A stretch of DNA of 64,000 nt from an uncultured Pelagibacteraceae bacterium. Its GTDB lineage: Bacteria; Pseudomonadota; Alphaproteobacteria; Pelagibacterales; Pelagibacteraceae. The notes beneath the pieces were generated by a model that was not told the DNA's origin, did not search any database, and saw nothing but the letters and a program-made list of their open reading frames with translations. A program made the position numbers and the translations under genes. Below, one piece after another: positions 17,212-26,823 of the stretch (positions are counted from its first letter, which is position 1; each line of letters opens with the position of its first letter). The DNA is taken from contig CACBGU010000003.1 of assembly GCA_902538885.1 (NCBI GenBank), forward strand, positions 34,752-98,751, written 5' to 3'.

Positions 17212-19082
17212 TAAGCTATATGCTTAATAGACTTTCTTTTGACATGTGACAACAAAATATATACAGCTGCAGGAGTTATTCCGTCAATTCTTAGGGCTTG
17301 ACCCATTGTTTTAGGCTTTATTTCTTTAAATTTTGCTTTTACCTCATTAGATAAACCTGATAGCCCGTCATAATTGATTTTATCTGGAATAATTAGGTTT
17401 TCGTCCCTCTTAAATGCTAAAATATCTGCTTTTTGTTTCTTTAAATATCCTCTGTAATGAGCGTTAATTTCCACCTGTTCATCAATTTCTTTGCTAAAAA
17501 AAGGTATATCGGACCATATTTCCCTAATTTTACTCATATTTACCCCTTTTTGAGTTAAAACTTCGCTAGATGATCTCAATATTCCATCTTTAGCTATTTT
17601 TATTCCAAATTTTTCGGCTTTTGATGGTGAAATCTTGGATACGCCCATTTTTATATTAATTTGGCTTATTTGTTCAAATTTCCTTAAATATATATCTTTT
17701 CTCTGATCACCAATTAAACCAATGTCTATTCCCTTAGCAGTTAATCTTTGATCAGCATTATCTGATCTCAAGCTCAATCTATATTCAGCTCTTGATGTAA
17801 ACATTCTATATGGCTCAGCTACCCCTTTGGTCACCAAATCATCAATCATTACTCCAATGTAGGCGTCAGATCTATCAAGTATAAATGGTTCTAATTTTTT
17901 AACGGACAAAGCAGCATTTATTCCTGCTATAAGGCCTTGCGCAGCAGCTTCCTCATATCCTGTTGTCCCGTTAATCTGACCGGCAAGATAAAGGTTACTT
18001 ATCTTCTTAGTTTCAAGGGTTAAAAATAGTTCACGTGGATCTACATAGTCATATTCTATTGCATATCCTGGTCTTAATATAGTAACATTTTCTAAACCAT
18101 TGATATTATTACATATTTCTTGCTGAACCCCGGCCGGAAGTGATGTTGAGATACCATTTGGGTAAATTGTGTGATCATTTAGACCCTCAGGTTCTAAAAA
18201 TATCTGGTGACGAACTTTATCTGCAAATTTTACTATTTTATCTTCTATTGATGGACAGTATCTTGGGCCTACTCCTTTTATACTGCCCGAGTACATAGCG
18301 CTCTTTGATAAATTCTTTTCTATAATTTTATGAACCTTGTCATTTGTATATGTCATTCTACATGACACTTGTTTATTTAAATTTTTTTTTGTTAAGAATG
18401 AAAAAAAATAAGGATCGTCATCTGCGAATTGTTCTTCTAAGTTTTCAAAATTAATTGTTCTTGAATCTAACCTTGGTGGTGTTCCCGTTTTTAATCTTCC
18501 AATTTTGAAATTATATTTTGCTAATTGTTCACTCAAACCTGTGGATGGTTTTTCGTCGTATCTACCTGCTGGAGTTCTTTCATCACCTATATGTATCAAA
18601 CCATTCAAAAAAGTCCCTGTTGTAAGTATTATCTTATTTGATAGAACTTTCTTTCCTTCTTTAGTTTGAAATCCACTTATTGAATTTTTATTAAAAATAA
18701 ACTTTATGACAGGATCAGAAAAAACGCTTAAATTACAGTAGTTTAGCAATATTTCTTGCATATATTTCCGATAAAGTGATCTGTCTGATTGAGTTCGTGG
18801 TCCCCTAACTGCCGGCCCTCTACTTCTATTTAACAATCTAAATTGTATACCTGATTTGTCTGCTACATCTCCCATAACACCATCAAGGGCATCTATTTCT
18901 CTAACCAAATGACCTTTACCCAAACCTCCTATTGCCGGGTTACAGGACATCTCACCGATAGTTTCTATTTTATGAGTAAATAGGGCAGTGTTCACTCCAA
19001 GACGAGCAGAAGCTGCTGCAGCTTCACATCCAGCATGGCCTCCTCCAATTACAACTACATCAAATGACAAATCATTTTTCAT
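17211..19082 (-). CDS. mnmG: tRNA uridine-5-carboxymethylaminomethyl modification enzyme MnmG
   Basis: FAD-dependent partner of MnmE that modifies U34 of several tRNAs (GidA). 623 aa. FAD motif [20 protein letters not shown] at the N-terminus; [22 protein letters not shown] and [17 protein letters not shown] are GidA signatures; the C-terminal tRNA-binding domain includes [13 protein letters not shown]. It shares a one-base overlap with rsmG and sits 117 bases from mnmE, as in many genomes. Confidence 0.97.
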   Translation of the reverse strand: MKNDLSFDVVVIGGGHAGCEAAAASARLGVNTALFTHKIETIGEMSCNPAIGGLGKGHLVREIDALDGVMGDVADKSGIQFRLLNRSRGPAVRGPRTQSDRSLYRKYMQEILLNYCNLSVFSDPVIKFIFNKNSISGFQTKEGKKVLSNKIILTTGTFLNGLIHIGDERTPAGRYDEKPSTGLSEQLAKYNFKIGRLKTGTPPRLDSRTINFENLEEQFADDDPYFFSFLTKKNLNKQVSCRMTYTNDKVHKIIEKNLSKSAMYSGSIKGVGPRYCPSIEDKIVKFADKVRHQIFLEPEGLNDHTIYPNGISTSLPAGVQQEICNNINGLENVTILRPGYAIEYDYVDPRELFLTLETKKISNLYLAGQINGTTGYEEAAAQGLIAGINAALSVKKLEPFILDRSDAYIGVMIDDLVTKGVAEPYRMFTSRAEYRLSLRSDNADQRLTAKGIDIGLIGDQRKDIYLRKFEQISQINIKMGVSKISPSKAEKFGIKIAKDGILRSSSEVLTQKGVNMSKIREIWSDIPFFSKEIDEQVEINAHYRGYLKKQKADILAFKRDENLIIPDKINYDGLSGLSNEVKAKFKEIKPKTMGQALRIDGITPAAVYILLSHVKRKSIKHIA

Positions 19083-19199
19083 AATCCAAATCTATATGTG
19101 ATTATATAATTTACAAGATAGGCTTAATTTTTTGTAAATAAGCCATATTTATCAACGTTTTTCGGTAAAAAAAGTGCAAAAAACCAGCAAAATAGGGTA

Positions 19200-20531
19200 T
19201 TACTTGCCTATACAAAAATCGTTGAAAATACTACCTAATATCTCCTCTACATCAACTTTTCCAACTATCATACCTAAATGTCTAGTAGCTAATCTTAAAT
19301 CTTCTGCAGCTTTATCAAAATCTTCGATTTCCTTTTTTTGATTAAAGTTATTTAGATTATCCAAACACTGTTGCAAATGTTGTCTGTGTCTCTCTCTTGT
19401 AATTAAAATATCATCACTTGTAATAAATTTATTTTTTAAATTATTTTTTATTTTTAATATTAATTCTTCAATGTTTTTATTTTCTTTAATAGAAATTAAA
19501 ACATGATTTGTTTTTTTAATTTCTGGATCAATATTTTTTTCTAAAAGATCAGATTTATTTATAACTAAAATTGCATTTTCATGTAACAAATCCTTCAAAA
19601 CATCAGTAAAATCAAGGCTTTTTGCATCAACCACAACAAGCTTTAAATCTGCTTCCTCAGCTTTATTTAGAGATAATTTAATTCCTTTTTTTTCTATCTC
19701 ATCTTGAGAATCTCTTATACCGGCTGTATCAGAGATTATAACTGGATAACCGTCTATATTCAAATGGGTTTCAATCACGTCTCTAGTTGTACCTGCAATT
19801 TCAGAAACGATTGCGACATCACGATTAGATAAGTGATTCATCAAACTAGATTTGCCAGCATTAGTTGGTCCTAAGATAGCAATTTTAAAACCTTCTCTAA
19901 TTCTTTCTCCAACTTTTTGATCGTTTAATATTTTTTTAATTTTAGTTATAACTTCATCTGAACTACTTTTGATTTCATCTAAAATATTATTAGGCAGATC
20001 TTCCTCTGGGAAATCAATTTTCGCCTCAACATGTGATAAAATTTTTAAAAGTTTTTCTCTTAGAAAATTAAATTGATCAGATGATTTTCCATTCATGATT
20101 TTGATTGCTTGTTGTCTTTGAATTTCTGTTTCTGACGAAATTAAATCTGCGATACTTTCTGCTTTAAGTAAATTTATTTTTCCATTTTGAAATGCTAGTT
20201 TTGTAAATTCACCAGGCTCAGCTAATCTACAATTTTCTATATCTGAAAGAGAGGAGTGCAGGGCATCCACAACGGCTTTACTGCCATGAACTTGAATTTC
20301 AGCCATATCTTCGCCTGTGTAGCTCTCAGGGCCAGGAAACCAAAGAATTAGTCCCTCATCAATCAGCTCAGAAGTGTTGATTTTATTAATTTTTCTTAAT
20401 GTTGCTACTCTTGGCTTTGGTGGTTCTTTGCCAGTTAAAAGCTTAATTGCTTTTGAGGTGCCTTGTCCTGAAAGTCTTATAACAGCAACACCTGATATTC
20501 CAGGACCAGTCGATAAAGCATAAATTGTCAT
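19200..20531 (-). CDS. mnmE: tRNA modification GTPase MnmE (TrmE)
   Basis: 443 aa. The N-terminal formyl-THF-binding domain begins MTIYALSTGPGISGVAVIRLSG. The inserted G domain has G1 GPTNAGKSSLMN (about residues 221-232), G3 DTAGIRDS and G4 NKSD, and the protein ends with the invariant CIGK. Together with MnmG it makes cmnm5U34 in tRNAs. The 117-base gap to mnmG holds a weak GGCTTA/TAAGCC inverted repeat but no convincing terminator. Confidence 0.97.
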   Translation of the reverse strand: MTIYALSTGPGISGVAVIRLSGQGTSKAIKLLTGKEPPKPRVATLRKINKINTSELIDEGLILWFPGPESYTGEDMAEIQVHGSKAVVDALHSSLSDIENCRLAEPGEFTKLAFQNGKINLLKAESIADLISSETEIQRQQAIKIMNGKSSDQFNFLREKLLKILSHVEAKIDFPEEDLPNNILDEIKSSSDEVITKIKKILNDQKVGERIREGFKIAILGPTNAGKSSLMNHLSNRDVAIVSEIAGTTRDVIETHLNIDGYPVIISDTAGIRDSQDEIEKKGIKLSLNKAEEADLKLVVVDAKSLDFTDVLKDLLHENAILVINKSDLLEKNIDPEIKKTNHVLISIKENKNIEELILKIKNNLKNKFITSDDILITRERHRQHLQQCLDNLNNFNQKKEIEDFDKAAEDLRLATRHLGMIVGKVDVEEILGSIFNDFCIGK

Positions 20532-20591
20532 TCAAAGATTATATCTTCAAATTTATGTCTCTGTAAAACTTAAAATTATAATGAAATAATT

Positions 20592-21860
20592 TTAGGCAGG
20601 CTTGTTCATTGAGTTAAAAAACTCAGCATTATTTTTTGTATCTTTTAATTTTGAGTTAATAAACTCTATAGCATCCATCGTTCCCATTGGAGCAATTATT
20701 CTTCTTAGCACGTTCATTTTTTGTAAATCATTTTTGTCAAATAATAATTCTTCTCTTCTTGTACCTGATTTTGTTATGTCAATTGCTGGATAAATTCTTT
20801 TGTCTGCAATTTTTCTGTCTAGTATTGTTTCACTATTACCTGTCCCTTTGAATTCTTCAAATATTACTTCATCCATCCTACTTCCTGTATCAATTAAAGC
20901 TGTAGAAATAATCGTTAATGAACCACCTTCTTCAATATTTCTTGCTGCTCCAAAAAACCTTTTAGGTCTCTGAAGTGCATTTGCATCAACACCTCCTGTT
21001 AAAACTTTACCTGAACTTGGTATTACAGCATTATAAGCTCTTCCTAGTCGTGTTATAGAATCTAACAAAATAATAACATCTTTTTTATGTTCGGTTAGTC
21101 TTTTGGCTTTTTCAATAACCATTTCGGCCACTGCTACATGCCTCTGAGCTGGTTCGTCGAAAGTAGAGCTAATTACTTCACCTTTTACTGTTCTTTGCAT
21201 ATCAGTTACCTCTTCTGGACGCTCATCAATCAGCAGCACCATAAGATAACACTCTGGATAATTTTTTGCTATTGAGTTTGCTATACTTTGCAAAATCATT
21301 GTTTTTCCAGCCTTGGGTGGAGAAATAATTATAGATCTTTGTCCTTTGCCAATTGGGCTAACTAAATCAATAAGTCTTGGAGTTAAATCTTGTTTTTTTT
21401 CAACTTTTGTAGTTTCTACTTCCATCACCAGCTGCTTATCTGGATATAGTGGTGTCAAGTTGTCAAATGCAATCTTATGTCTAGCCTTTTCTGGCTCTTC
21501 AAAATTTATTTTACTCACTTGCAATAATGCAAAATATCTTTCTCCTTCTTTAGGTGCTCTCACTGGTCCTTCAACTGTATCTCCTGTTCTCAAACCAAAT
21601 TTTCTAATTTGACTCGGACTCACATAAATATCATCTGGTCCTGGAAGGTAGTTTGACTCCATTGCTCTTAAAAAACCAAAGCCATCTTGTAATAACTGTA
21701 AAACACCTACACCAGTAATTTCCTCTTTTTCGGCAACCTTTTTTAGAATTGCAAAAAGTATTTCCTGCTTTCTTAGTGTGCTAGCATTTTCTATACCAAG
21801 CTCTTCTGCTTGAGTAATAAGTTGTTCAGATGATTTTAGTTTTAATTCTTGAATATTCAT
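20592..21860 (-). CDS. rho: Transcription termination factor Rho
   Basis: Hexameric RNA helicase/ATPase, 422 aa. N-terminal Rho domain ([18 protein letters not shown]) and the RNA-binding cold-shock-like domain ([30 protein letters not shown]). Walker [13 protein letters not shown] (about residues 175-186), then [14 protein letters not shown], and the Q/R loops further on. A short hairpin-forming palindrome lies in its leader. In Alphaproteobacteria rho commonly sits between mnmE and the hem genes, as here. Confidence 0.98.
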   Translation of the reverse strand: MNIQELKLKSSEQLITQAEELGIENASTLRKQEILFAILKKVAEKEEITGVGVLQLLQDGFGFLRAMESNYLPGPDDIYVSPSQIRKFGLRTGDTVEGPVRAPKEGERYFALLQVSKINFEEPEKARHKIAFDNLTPLYPDKQLVMEVETTKVEKKQDLTPRLIDLVSPIGKGQRSIIISPPKAGKTMILQSIANSIAKNYPECYLMVLLIDERPEEVTDMQRTVKGEVISSTFDEPAQRHVAVAEMVIEKAKRLTEHKKDVIILLDSITRLGRAYNAVIPSSGKVLTGGVDANALQRPKRFFGAARNIEEGGSLTIISTALIDTGSRMDEVIFEEFKGTGNSETILDRKIADKRIYPAIDITKSGTRREELLFDKNDLQKMNVLRRIIAPMGTMDAIEFINSKLKDTKNNAEFFNSMNKPA

Positions 21861-21871
21861 GATTAATTTTT

Positions 21872-21887
21872 TGATAAGGACTTATCA
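21872..21887. repeat. Inverted repeat in the rho leader
   Basis: TGATAAG-GA-CTTATCA, a perfect 7-bp palindrome, 12-27 bases upstream of the rho start codon. In RNA it can fold as a 6-bp stem with a 4-base loop. It could be an operator or an RNA element; too little is visible to decide. Confidence 0.45.
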
Positions 21888-21926
21888 GATGTGATTAATA
21901 TATATACTACTGCTATTATTTCAACC

Positions 21927-22361
21927 CTAGATTGGCTTAAAAATAGCTAAAAATACAACGATAATTAAGATAACCGTTGGTATTTCGTTAATAATCCTAA
22001 AAAATTTTGCAGATCTTGTATTTGTTGAATCTTTTAAAGTAGCAAGGCATTTTCCTAAAAAATCATTATAGGCTGATAACAAGATTACTAGAACGATCTT
22101 TATTTGAAACCATAATTGAGAGAAAATGTCTATTCCATTGATATAAATTAATACTAATCCGAAAACCCAAGTAAAAATCATTGCAGGACGCATAATGTAA
22201 AAAAATAATCTTTTTTCCATCACTTCAAATATATCGGTTGCTTCTTTTTTTTCTTTATTTTCAACATGGTAAACGAAAATTCTAGGAAGATATAAAAGGC
22301 CAGCCATCCAAGAAACAACAGCGATTAAATGTAAAGATTTAAATAATAAATACGAATTCAT
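21927..22361 (-). CDS. hemJ: Protoporphyrinogen IX oxidase HemJ
   Basis: 144-aa integral membrane protein with four predicted transmembrane segments. It starts with LFKSLHLIAVVSWMAGLLYLPRIFVYH, the HemJ signature carrying the conserved haem-ligand His and the W-AGLLYLPR motif; YNDFLGKCL lies further on. It carries out oxygen-dependent-independent oxidation of protoporphyrinogen to protoporphyrin. Located directly next to hemH and hemE, which supports the assignment. Confidence 0.93.
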   Translation of the reverse strand: MNSYLLFKSLHLIAVVSWMAGLLYLPRIFVYHVENKEKKEATDIFEVMEKRLFFYIMRPAMIFTWVFGLVLIYINGIDIFSQLWFQIKIVLVILLSAYNDFLGKCLATLKDSTNTRSAKFFRIINEIPTVILIIVVFLAIFKPI

Positions 22362-22364
22362 ATA

Positions 22365-23360
22365 TTAGATATTTCTTTCAATTAAGGATTTTAATAAAAT
22401 TATATGATCACTATTATCATTTAAACACGAGACCATATCAAAATTTTCTCCTCCTGAATTTAAAAAAATTTCTTTAGCTTGAATTTGTATTTCCTCTAAA
22501 GTCTCTACACAATCAGATGCAAACCCTGGACAAATTGTAAGCACATTTTTAGCACCCTCTTTAGGTAAATTTTCTAAAGTCTTGTCAGTATATGGTTGAA
22601 GCCATTCTTGTGGGCCAAATCTTGACTGAAATGTAGTTTTAATTTTAACTGAACTAAATTTTTCCGAAATTAGTCTTGTCGTTTTGTGACAGTAACAATG
22701 ATAAGGATCACCTTTATCAAAATATTTTTTTGGTATCCCATGATAAGAAGCTATCATTAGATCTGGTTTCCAACTGATTTCATTTATTTTTTTATTAATC
22801 GAATTCACAAGTGCATCAATATAAAGTGGGTCAGATTCGTAATGAGGGATTATTTTTAAAGAGGGTTGCCACCTCATTTTCATTAAAGTTCTGTATACCT
22901 CATCGCAAACTGTTGCTGTTGTAGCTGCTGCATATTGGGGATAAAGAGGAAGTATCACCAAATTTTCGCAACCCATTTTATGCAATTTATGAATTTTGCT
23001 TTTGATGCTCGGATTTCCATATCTCATGGCAAAATCTATGATGATATTTTCTTTTGATAGTAAATTTGAAATTTTCTCACTTTGCTTTTTTGTATAATAA
23101 AGAAGTGGCGATATATTTTCGTCCTTCATCCAAATCTCTTTATAAGCTTTAGCGGTTTTAGAGGGTCTAAAATTTAAAATGAACAAATTCAAAATTATTT
23201 GCCAAACTAAAGGATTTACCTCAATTACTCTTCTGTCAGAGAGAAATTCTTTTAAATATTTTCTTATATCAAACCAATTAGTAGAATCAGGTGTACCTAA
23301 ATTAACGATAAGTACTCCTGTGTTACCGTATTTTATGGGTGGGTGATTTTTTTCAATCAT
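22365..23360 (-). CDS. hemH: Ferrochelatase
   Basis: 331 aa; inserts ferrous iron into protoporphyrin IX, the last step of haem synthesis. GVLIVNLGTPDS at the N-terminus (about residues 15-26), SYHGIPKKYFDKGDPYHCYC with the catalytic-region His (about 207-226), TFQSRFGPQEWLQP and CPGFASDCVETLEEI with the conserved His-replacing/Glu residues. Its start overlaps hemE by 4 bases (ATGA). Confidence 0.96.
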   Translation of the reverse strand: MIEKNHPPIKYGNTGVLIVNLGTPDSTNWFDIRKYLKEFLSDRRVIEVNPLVWQIILNLFILNFRPSKTAKAYKEIWMKDENISPLLYYTKKQSEKISNLLSKENIIIDFAMRYGNPSIKSKIHKLHKMGCENLVILPLYPQYAAATTATVCDEVYRTLMKMRWQPSLKIIPHYESDPLYIDALVNSINKKINEISWKPDLMIASYHGIPKKYFDKGDPYHCYCHKTTRLISEKFSSVKIKTTFQSRFGPQEWLQPYTDKTLENLPKEGAKNVLTICPGFASDCVETLEEIQIQAKEIFLNSGGENFDMVSCLNDNSDHIILLKSLIERNI

Positions 23361-24361
23361 TTAAAATCTTTTACAATTTGAATTAAATTTTCAACCATTT
23401 CTGGATTTGTTTCAGGCAAAATACCATGACCGAGATTAAATATATACGGGTGATCTCGAAAAATTTCTAAATAATTAAAGGCTTCTTTTTTTAATGTTTC
23501 TTTATCTGTTAACAAAATTTTTGGGTCTAATCCTCCTTGTATGGGTATACTTATATCTCTAAGTATTTTTTTTGGATCAACATTGTAATCGATACTAACA
23601 GCATCAGGTTTGACAATATCACAAAACTCTTTATAATTTTTGATTTCTCTGGGAAAACATATAACTGGCACATTCAAAGATTTTACATAATTTACTAAAT
23701 TTAAAGTCGGAGAATAAACATAATTGGGTAAATCTTTTTCCTCTAATAAACCTGCCCAACTATCAAAAATTTGAATTACATTCGCACCGTTGTCAATTTG
23801 ATTTTTTATATGAACTTTTAAAAATTTTTCAATAATTAATAATATTCTGTTTATTAAAAACTCATCTTTAAAAAAATCTTTTTTCAAATTTTTTTTAGGT
23901 GATTGTTGATTAATCATATAAACTAGTAATGTCCATGGAGCACCGACAAATCCAATAGTATTTTTATTTTTTAAACTAAAGTCTGAGCTAACCTTTTTTA
24001 ATGCTTTGTACACGCGATGTATCTTTTCTACAAAGTCAATTTCATCAGTTTTAGCAATTTCATTTAGATTTAGTTCCCCTAATTTTGGCCCAAAATTTTT
24101 TTTAAATTCTACTTTTTGACCCAATCCATAAGGAAGCATTAAGATATCTGAAAATATTATTGCAGCATCTAGATCAAATCTTTTTAATGGTTGTAGAGTT
24201 ATTTCTGAAGACAAATCATCATTTAAACATAAATTAATAAAATTAGGATTTTCTTTTCTTATTTCTCTAAATTCTGGTAAATATCTACCAGCCTGTCTCA
24301 TAATCCATATAGGATTGAACGAAGTATCTTTGTTAATTATTACTTTGTTTAAAGGCTTCAT
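23357..24361 (-). CDS. hemE: Uroporphyrinogen decarboxylase
   Basis: 334 aa; removes four acetate carboxyls from uroporphyrinogen III. The N-terminal family signature is PIWIMRQAGRYLPEFRE (about residues 18-34), the second is GFVGAPWTLLVYM, and FNLGHGILPETNPE is near the C-terminus. First gene of the leftward hem-rho cluster. Its upstream region is the putative replication origin, matching the hemE-adjacent oriC of Caulobacter and Rickettsia. Confidence 0.97.
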   Translation of the reverse strand: MKPLNKVIINKDTSFNPIWIMRQAGRYLPEFREIRKENPNFINLCLNDDLSSEITLQPLKRFDLDAAIIFSDILMLPYGLGQKVEFKKNFGPKLGELNLNEIAKTDEIDFVEKIHRVYKALKKVSSDFSLKNKNTIGFVGAPWTLLVYMINQQSPKKNLKKDFFKDEFLINRILLIIEKFLKVHIKNQIDNGANVIQIFDSWAGLLEEKDLPNYVYSPTLNLVNYVKSLNVPVICFPREIKNYKEFCDIVKPDAVSIDYNVDPKKILRDISIPIQGGLDPKILLTDKETLKKEAFNYLEIFRDHPYIFNLGHGILPETNPEMVENLIQIVKDFK

Positions 24362-24399
24362 AAATAAGTATTATTAATTATTGTAGTTGTAATATATCT

Positions 24400-24408
24400 T
24401 GTGAATAA
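24400..24408 (-). promoter_or_regulatory. DnaA box
   Basis: Plus strand TGTGAATAA, which on the minus strand is TTATTCACA, an exact match to the TTATNCACA consensus, within the putative oriC. Confidence 0.65.
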
Positions 24409-24432
24409 AGGTGATTAATTTTTATAAACATT

Positions 24433-24441
24433 ATATTCACA
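24433..24441 (+). promoter_or_regulatory. Possible DnaA box
   Basis: ATATTCACA on the plus strand, one mismatch to TTATNCACA, 24 bases after the consensus box and in inverted orientation. Confidence 0.45.
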
Positions 24442-24627
24442 ATTTACCAACAAGTTATTTAAATAAAATTGTTTAAAATGAAGCTTTTTAACCATATTAA
24501 TTTTTGTGGATTGTTTTACCCTATTTATTATTAATGTTAATAAATAGTAGTTTTTACAAGGTTAATTTAAAAAATTTTAAATTGTGTAATTTGATAAAAA
24601 TATTACAAATTTATTAACAATTTATTC

Positions 24628-25455
24628 ATGAGTAATACATATCAAATATATTTAATTTCTGATTCAACAGGCGAGACTTTAGATAGAATATTTTTAGCCC
24701 TGAAAGCTCAATTTTTAAATATAGAATATAAGGTTCATTCTTACTCTTTTACAAGGACAGAAAATCAAATTTTAAAAATTCTAGAGGATGCAAAAAAAAA
24801 TGAAAATTCAATAATCTTGTATACAATCGTGGATAACAATTTAGCCAAATATCTTGCGAACGCGAGCGAAGATAAAAACATTCCATGTTTTGGCGTTTTA
24901 GGAAATTTAATTCTGAATTTTTCAAAAATATTAAATCAAAAAGCAACACATGAGCCAAGTGGTCAACATATGTTGAATGAAGAATATTATGACAGAATTG
25001 AAGCAATTCAATTTACAATGAATCATGATGATGGAAATTTAATAAACGAGGTAAACAAATCTGATATTATTCTTGTAGGCGTAAGTAGAACAAGTAAAAC
25101 ACCAACATCTATTTACTTAGCTAACAAAGGTTTTAAAACGTCAAACATTCCGTTAGTAAATGAAAATTCTTTGCCAGAGTCCCTTAAAAAAAATCCAAAA
25201 ATGACTTGTGTTGTTGGATTAAGCACAGAGCCAGAAAGGTTGGTTGATTTAAGAAAAAATAGAATGACTTCTTTAAAAGAAACAGAAAACATTCAATACA
25301 CAGATTTAGAAAATATAAAAAAAGAGGTGTTAGAGGCGAAAAAAACATTTCAAAAATATAAATGGCCGCTTATAGATGTAACGAGAAAGTCTGTTGAAGA
25401 AACAGCCGCTTCCATAATTAAAATTCGCGAAATATATTTAAACAATGCTAAATAA
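24628..25455 (+). CDS. Pyruvate,phosphate dikinase / PEP synthase regulatory protein (DUF299)
   Basis: 275 aa bifunctional kinase/pyrophosphorylase family that switches PPDK or PEP synthase by ADP-dependent phosphorylation and Pi-dependent dephosphorylation. N-terminal YLISDSTGETLDRI (about residues 8-21), P-loop GVSRTSKTPTSIYLA (about 151-165) and the C-terminal VTRKSVEETAASI are family signatures. It is the counterpart of the Caulobacter CC_0001/Rickettsia RP001 gene bordering oriC. Whether PPDK or PpsA is the target cannot be read here. Overlaps maf by 11 bases. Confidence 0.93.
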   Translation: MSNTYQIYLISDSTGETLDRIFLALKAQFLNIEYKVHSYSFTRTENQILKILEDAKKNENSIILYTIVDNNLAKYLANASEDKNIPCFGVLGNLILNFSKILNQKATHEPSGQHMLNEEYYDRIEAIQFTMNHDDGNLINEVNKSDIILVGVSRTSKTPTSIYLANKGFKTSNIPLVNENSLPESLKKNPKMTCVVGLSTEPERLVDLRKNRMTSLKETENIQYTDLENIKKEVLEAKKTFQKYKWPLIDVTRKSVEETAASIIKIREIYLNNAK

Positions 25456-26029
25456 AATTATTCTTGCTTCAAAAAGCAAGGTTAGAAAAGATATTTTAGA
25501 TAAAAATAATATCGAATGCATTGTTAAACAATCAAACGTAGATGAAGACCCTGTTAAAGAAAGCCTATTAAAAGAACATGCAAGCTCAGAAATAATTTCA
25601 AAAAATCTAGCAGAATTAAAAGCAAATAAAGTTAGCATGAAAAAGACTGAGGAAATAGTCTTAGGAGCAGATAGTGTAATAGATTTGGAAGGTGAACTAA
25701 TATCTAAACCAAAAAGTAGAAAAGAAGCCATGGGAATATTAAAAAAACTAAATGGTAAATCACATTTTTTAATAAGCTCTGTGTGTATATCAAAAAATGG
25801 TTCTATGATTTGGAACTATACTGATAAGGCAAAATTAACTATGAAAAATTTTTCTGATGATGAATTAAAAAATTACTTATCCAAAATATCTGATGAAACT
25901 CTTTATGCATATAATGTATACCAAATAGAAGGAGAGGGCAGAAGGTTGTTTGAAAGCATAGAAGGCGATGAGGACACTATTATGGGGCTACCTGTTAAAA
26001 AAATAAAGGAGTATCTAGAATCATTATAA
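25445..26029 (+). CDS. maf: Maf-family nucleoside triphosphate pyrophosphatase
   Basis: 194 aa house-cleaning NTP pyrophosphatase. The N-terminal substrate loop is IILASKSKVRKDIL (A-S-x-S-x-R-x-x-x-L), the catalytic Asp lies in VLGADSVIDLEG, and the Maf core SKPKSRKEAMGILKKLNGKSH follows. Whether it prefers dTTP/UTP or m7GTP cannot be decided by eye. Embedded in the conserved oriC-right order DUF299-maf-aroE-coaE-dnaQ; its stop overlaps the aroE start by one base. Confidence 0.92.
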   Translation: MLNKIILASKSKVRKDILDKNNIECIVKQSNVDEDPVKESLLKEHASSEIISKNLAELKANKVSMKKTEEIVLGADSVIDLEGELISKPKSRKEAMGILKKLNGKSHFLISSVCISKNGSMIWNYTDKAKLTMKNFSDDELKNYLSKISDETLYAYNVYQIEGEGRRLFESIEGDEDTIMGLPVKKIKEYLESL

Positions 26030-26823
26030 TGAAAAAATATTTAGTTATTGGAAATCCGATTAGTCATTCACTATCACCAAAACTCCATAATTATTGGCTA
26101 AAACAAAATAATATTGATGCTATTTATGATAAAATAAAGTTAGAGGAAGATGGAATTAATGCAATTATACAAGATATAAAAAAACAAAAAATTGCTGGTT
26201 GTAATGTTACCGTTCCATTTAAAAAAAAAATAATTCCTTTCTTAGATACATTAAGTTTTGAAGCAGAAAAAACTCAGTCGGTAAATACAATTATTTTTGA
26301 AAAAGGTAATTTGATTGGACACAATACAGATATTGTGGGTTTTCATAAAGCAATTAAAGCTTTAAATTTTAACATGAAAGATAAAAAAATTTTAATTTTA
26401 GGAGCTGGCGGTGTGGTTCCATCAATAATTTTTGCTCTTAAAAAAATGGATGTTTTAGAAATTACTATTAGCAATAGAACCAAAAAAAAAGCAGAAAATT
26501 TAAAAATTTTATTTAAAAACTTGAATGTTATAGAATGGGGAAATTTGTCTGAATTTGATGTAGTTATAAATGCCACAAGTCTAGGCCTGAATAATGAAAA
26601 AATAGATTTAAATTTTTCAAATGCTGGCACAAACAAATTATTTTATGATGTTATTTATAATCCATCTGAGACAATTTTTTTAAAAGAAGCAAAAAAATTG
26701 GGAAATAAAACTGAAAATGGGGGGTCAATGTTTATTTACCAGGCTTTCGAAGCATTTAAATTATGGCATGGTATAGAACCAAAAGTTAATTTTGAAACCT
26801 TAAAACTTTTAAAAAATGATTAG
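26029..26823 (+). CDS. aroE: Shikimate dehydrogenase
   Basis: 264 aa; NADPH-dependent reduction of 3-dehydroshikimate in aromatic amino-acid synthesis. Shikimate-binding VIGNPISHSLSPKLHNYW (about residues 5-22), catalytic Lys in NVTVPFKKKIIPFLD (about 59-73), NTDIVGF, Rossmann loop LILGAGGVVPSI and the C-terminal GGSMFIYQAFEAFKLW. Overlaps coaE by 8 bases. Confidence 0.96.
   Translation: MKKYLVIGNPISHSLSPKLHNYWLKQNNIDAIYDKIKLEEDGINAIIQDIKKQKIAGCNVTVPFKKKIIPFLDTLSFEAEKTQSVNTIIFEKGNLIGHNTDIVGFHKAIKALNFNMKDKKILILGAGGVVPSIIFALKKMDVLEITISNRTKKKAENLKILFKNLNVIEWGNLSEFDVVINATSLGLNNEKIDLNFSNAGTNKLFYDVIYNPSETIFLKEAKKLGNKTENGGSMFIYQAFEAFKLWHGIEPKVNFETLKLLKND

Larger units (their letters stand above)
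24362..24627. other. Putative chromosomal replication origin (oriC)
   Basis: Longest intergenic gap in the window (266 bp), extremely AT-rich, lying between divergent hemE and the DUF299 gene. This is the same arrangement that carries oriC in Caulobacter crescentus and was proposed for Rickettsia. Ten genes to the left (14930-24361) all read left and five to the right (24628-28047) all read right. It contains a consensus DnaA box at 24400-24408, one with a single mismatch at 24433-24441 and weaker TGTGGATTG at 24505-24513. The most AT-rich part (24541-24627) could be the unwinding element. parS lies about 7 kb away. No replication data are available here. Confidence 0.75.

Noticed and set aside
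19125-19160. Terminator between mnmE and mnmG (GGCTTA/TAAGCC)
   Set aside because: Six-base stem with a long loop and no following T-run on the minus strand.
24362-24627. CtrA binding sites (TTAA-N7-TTAA) in the putative origin
   Set aside because: Several TTAA words occur, as expected in AT-rich DNA, but I found none with the exact N7 spacing (closest N5 and N6).
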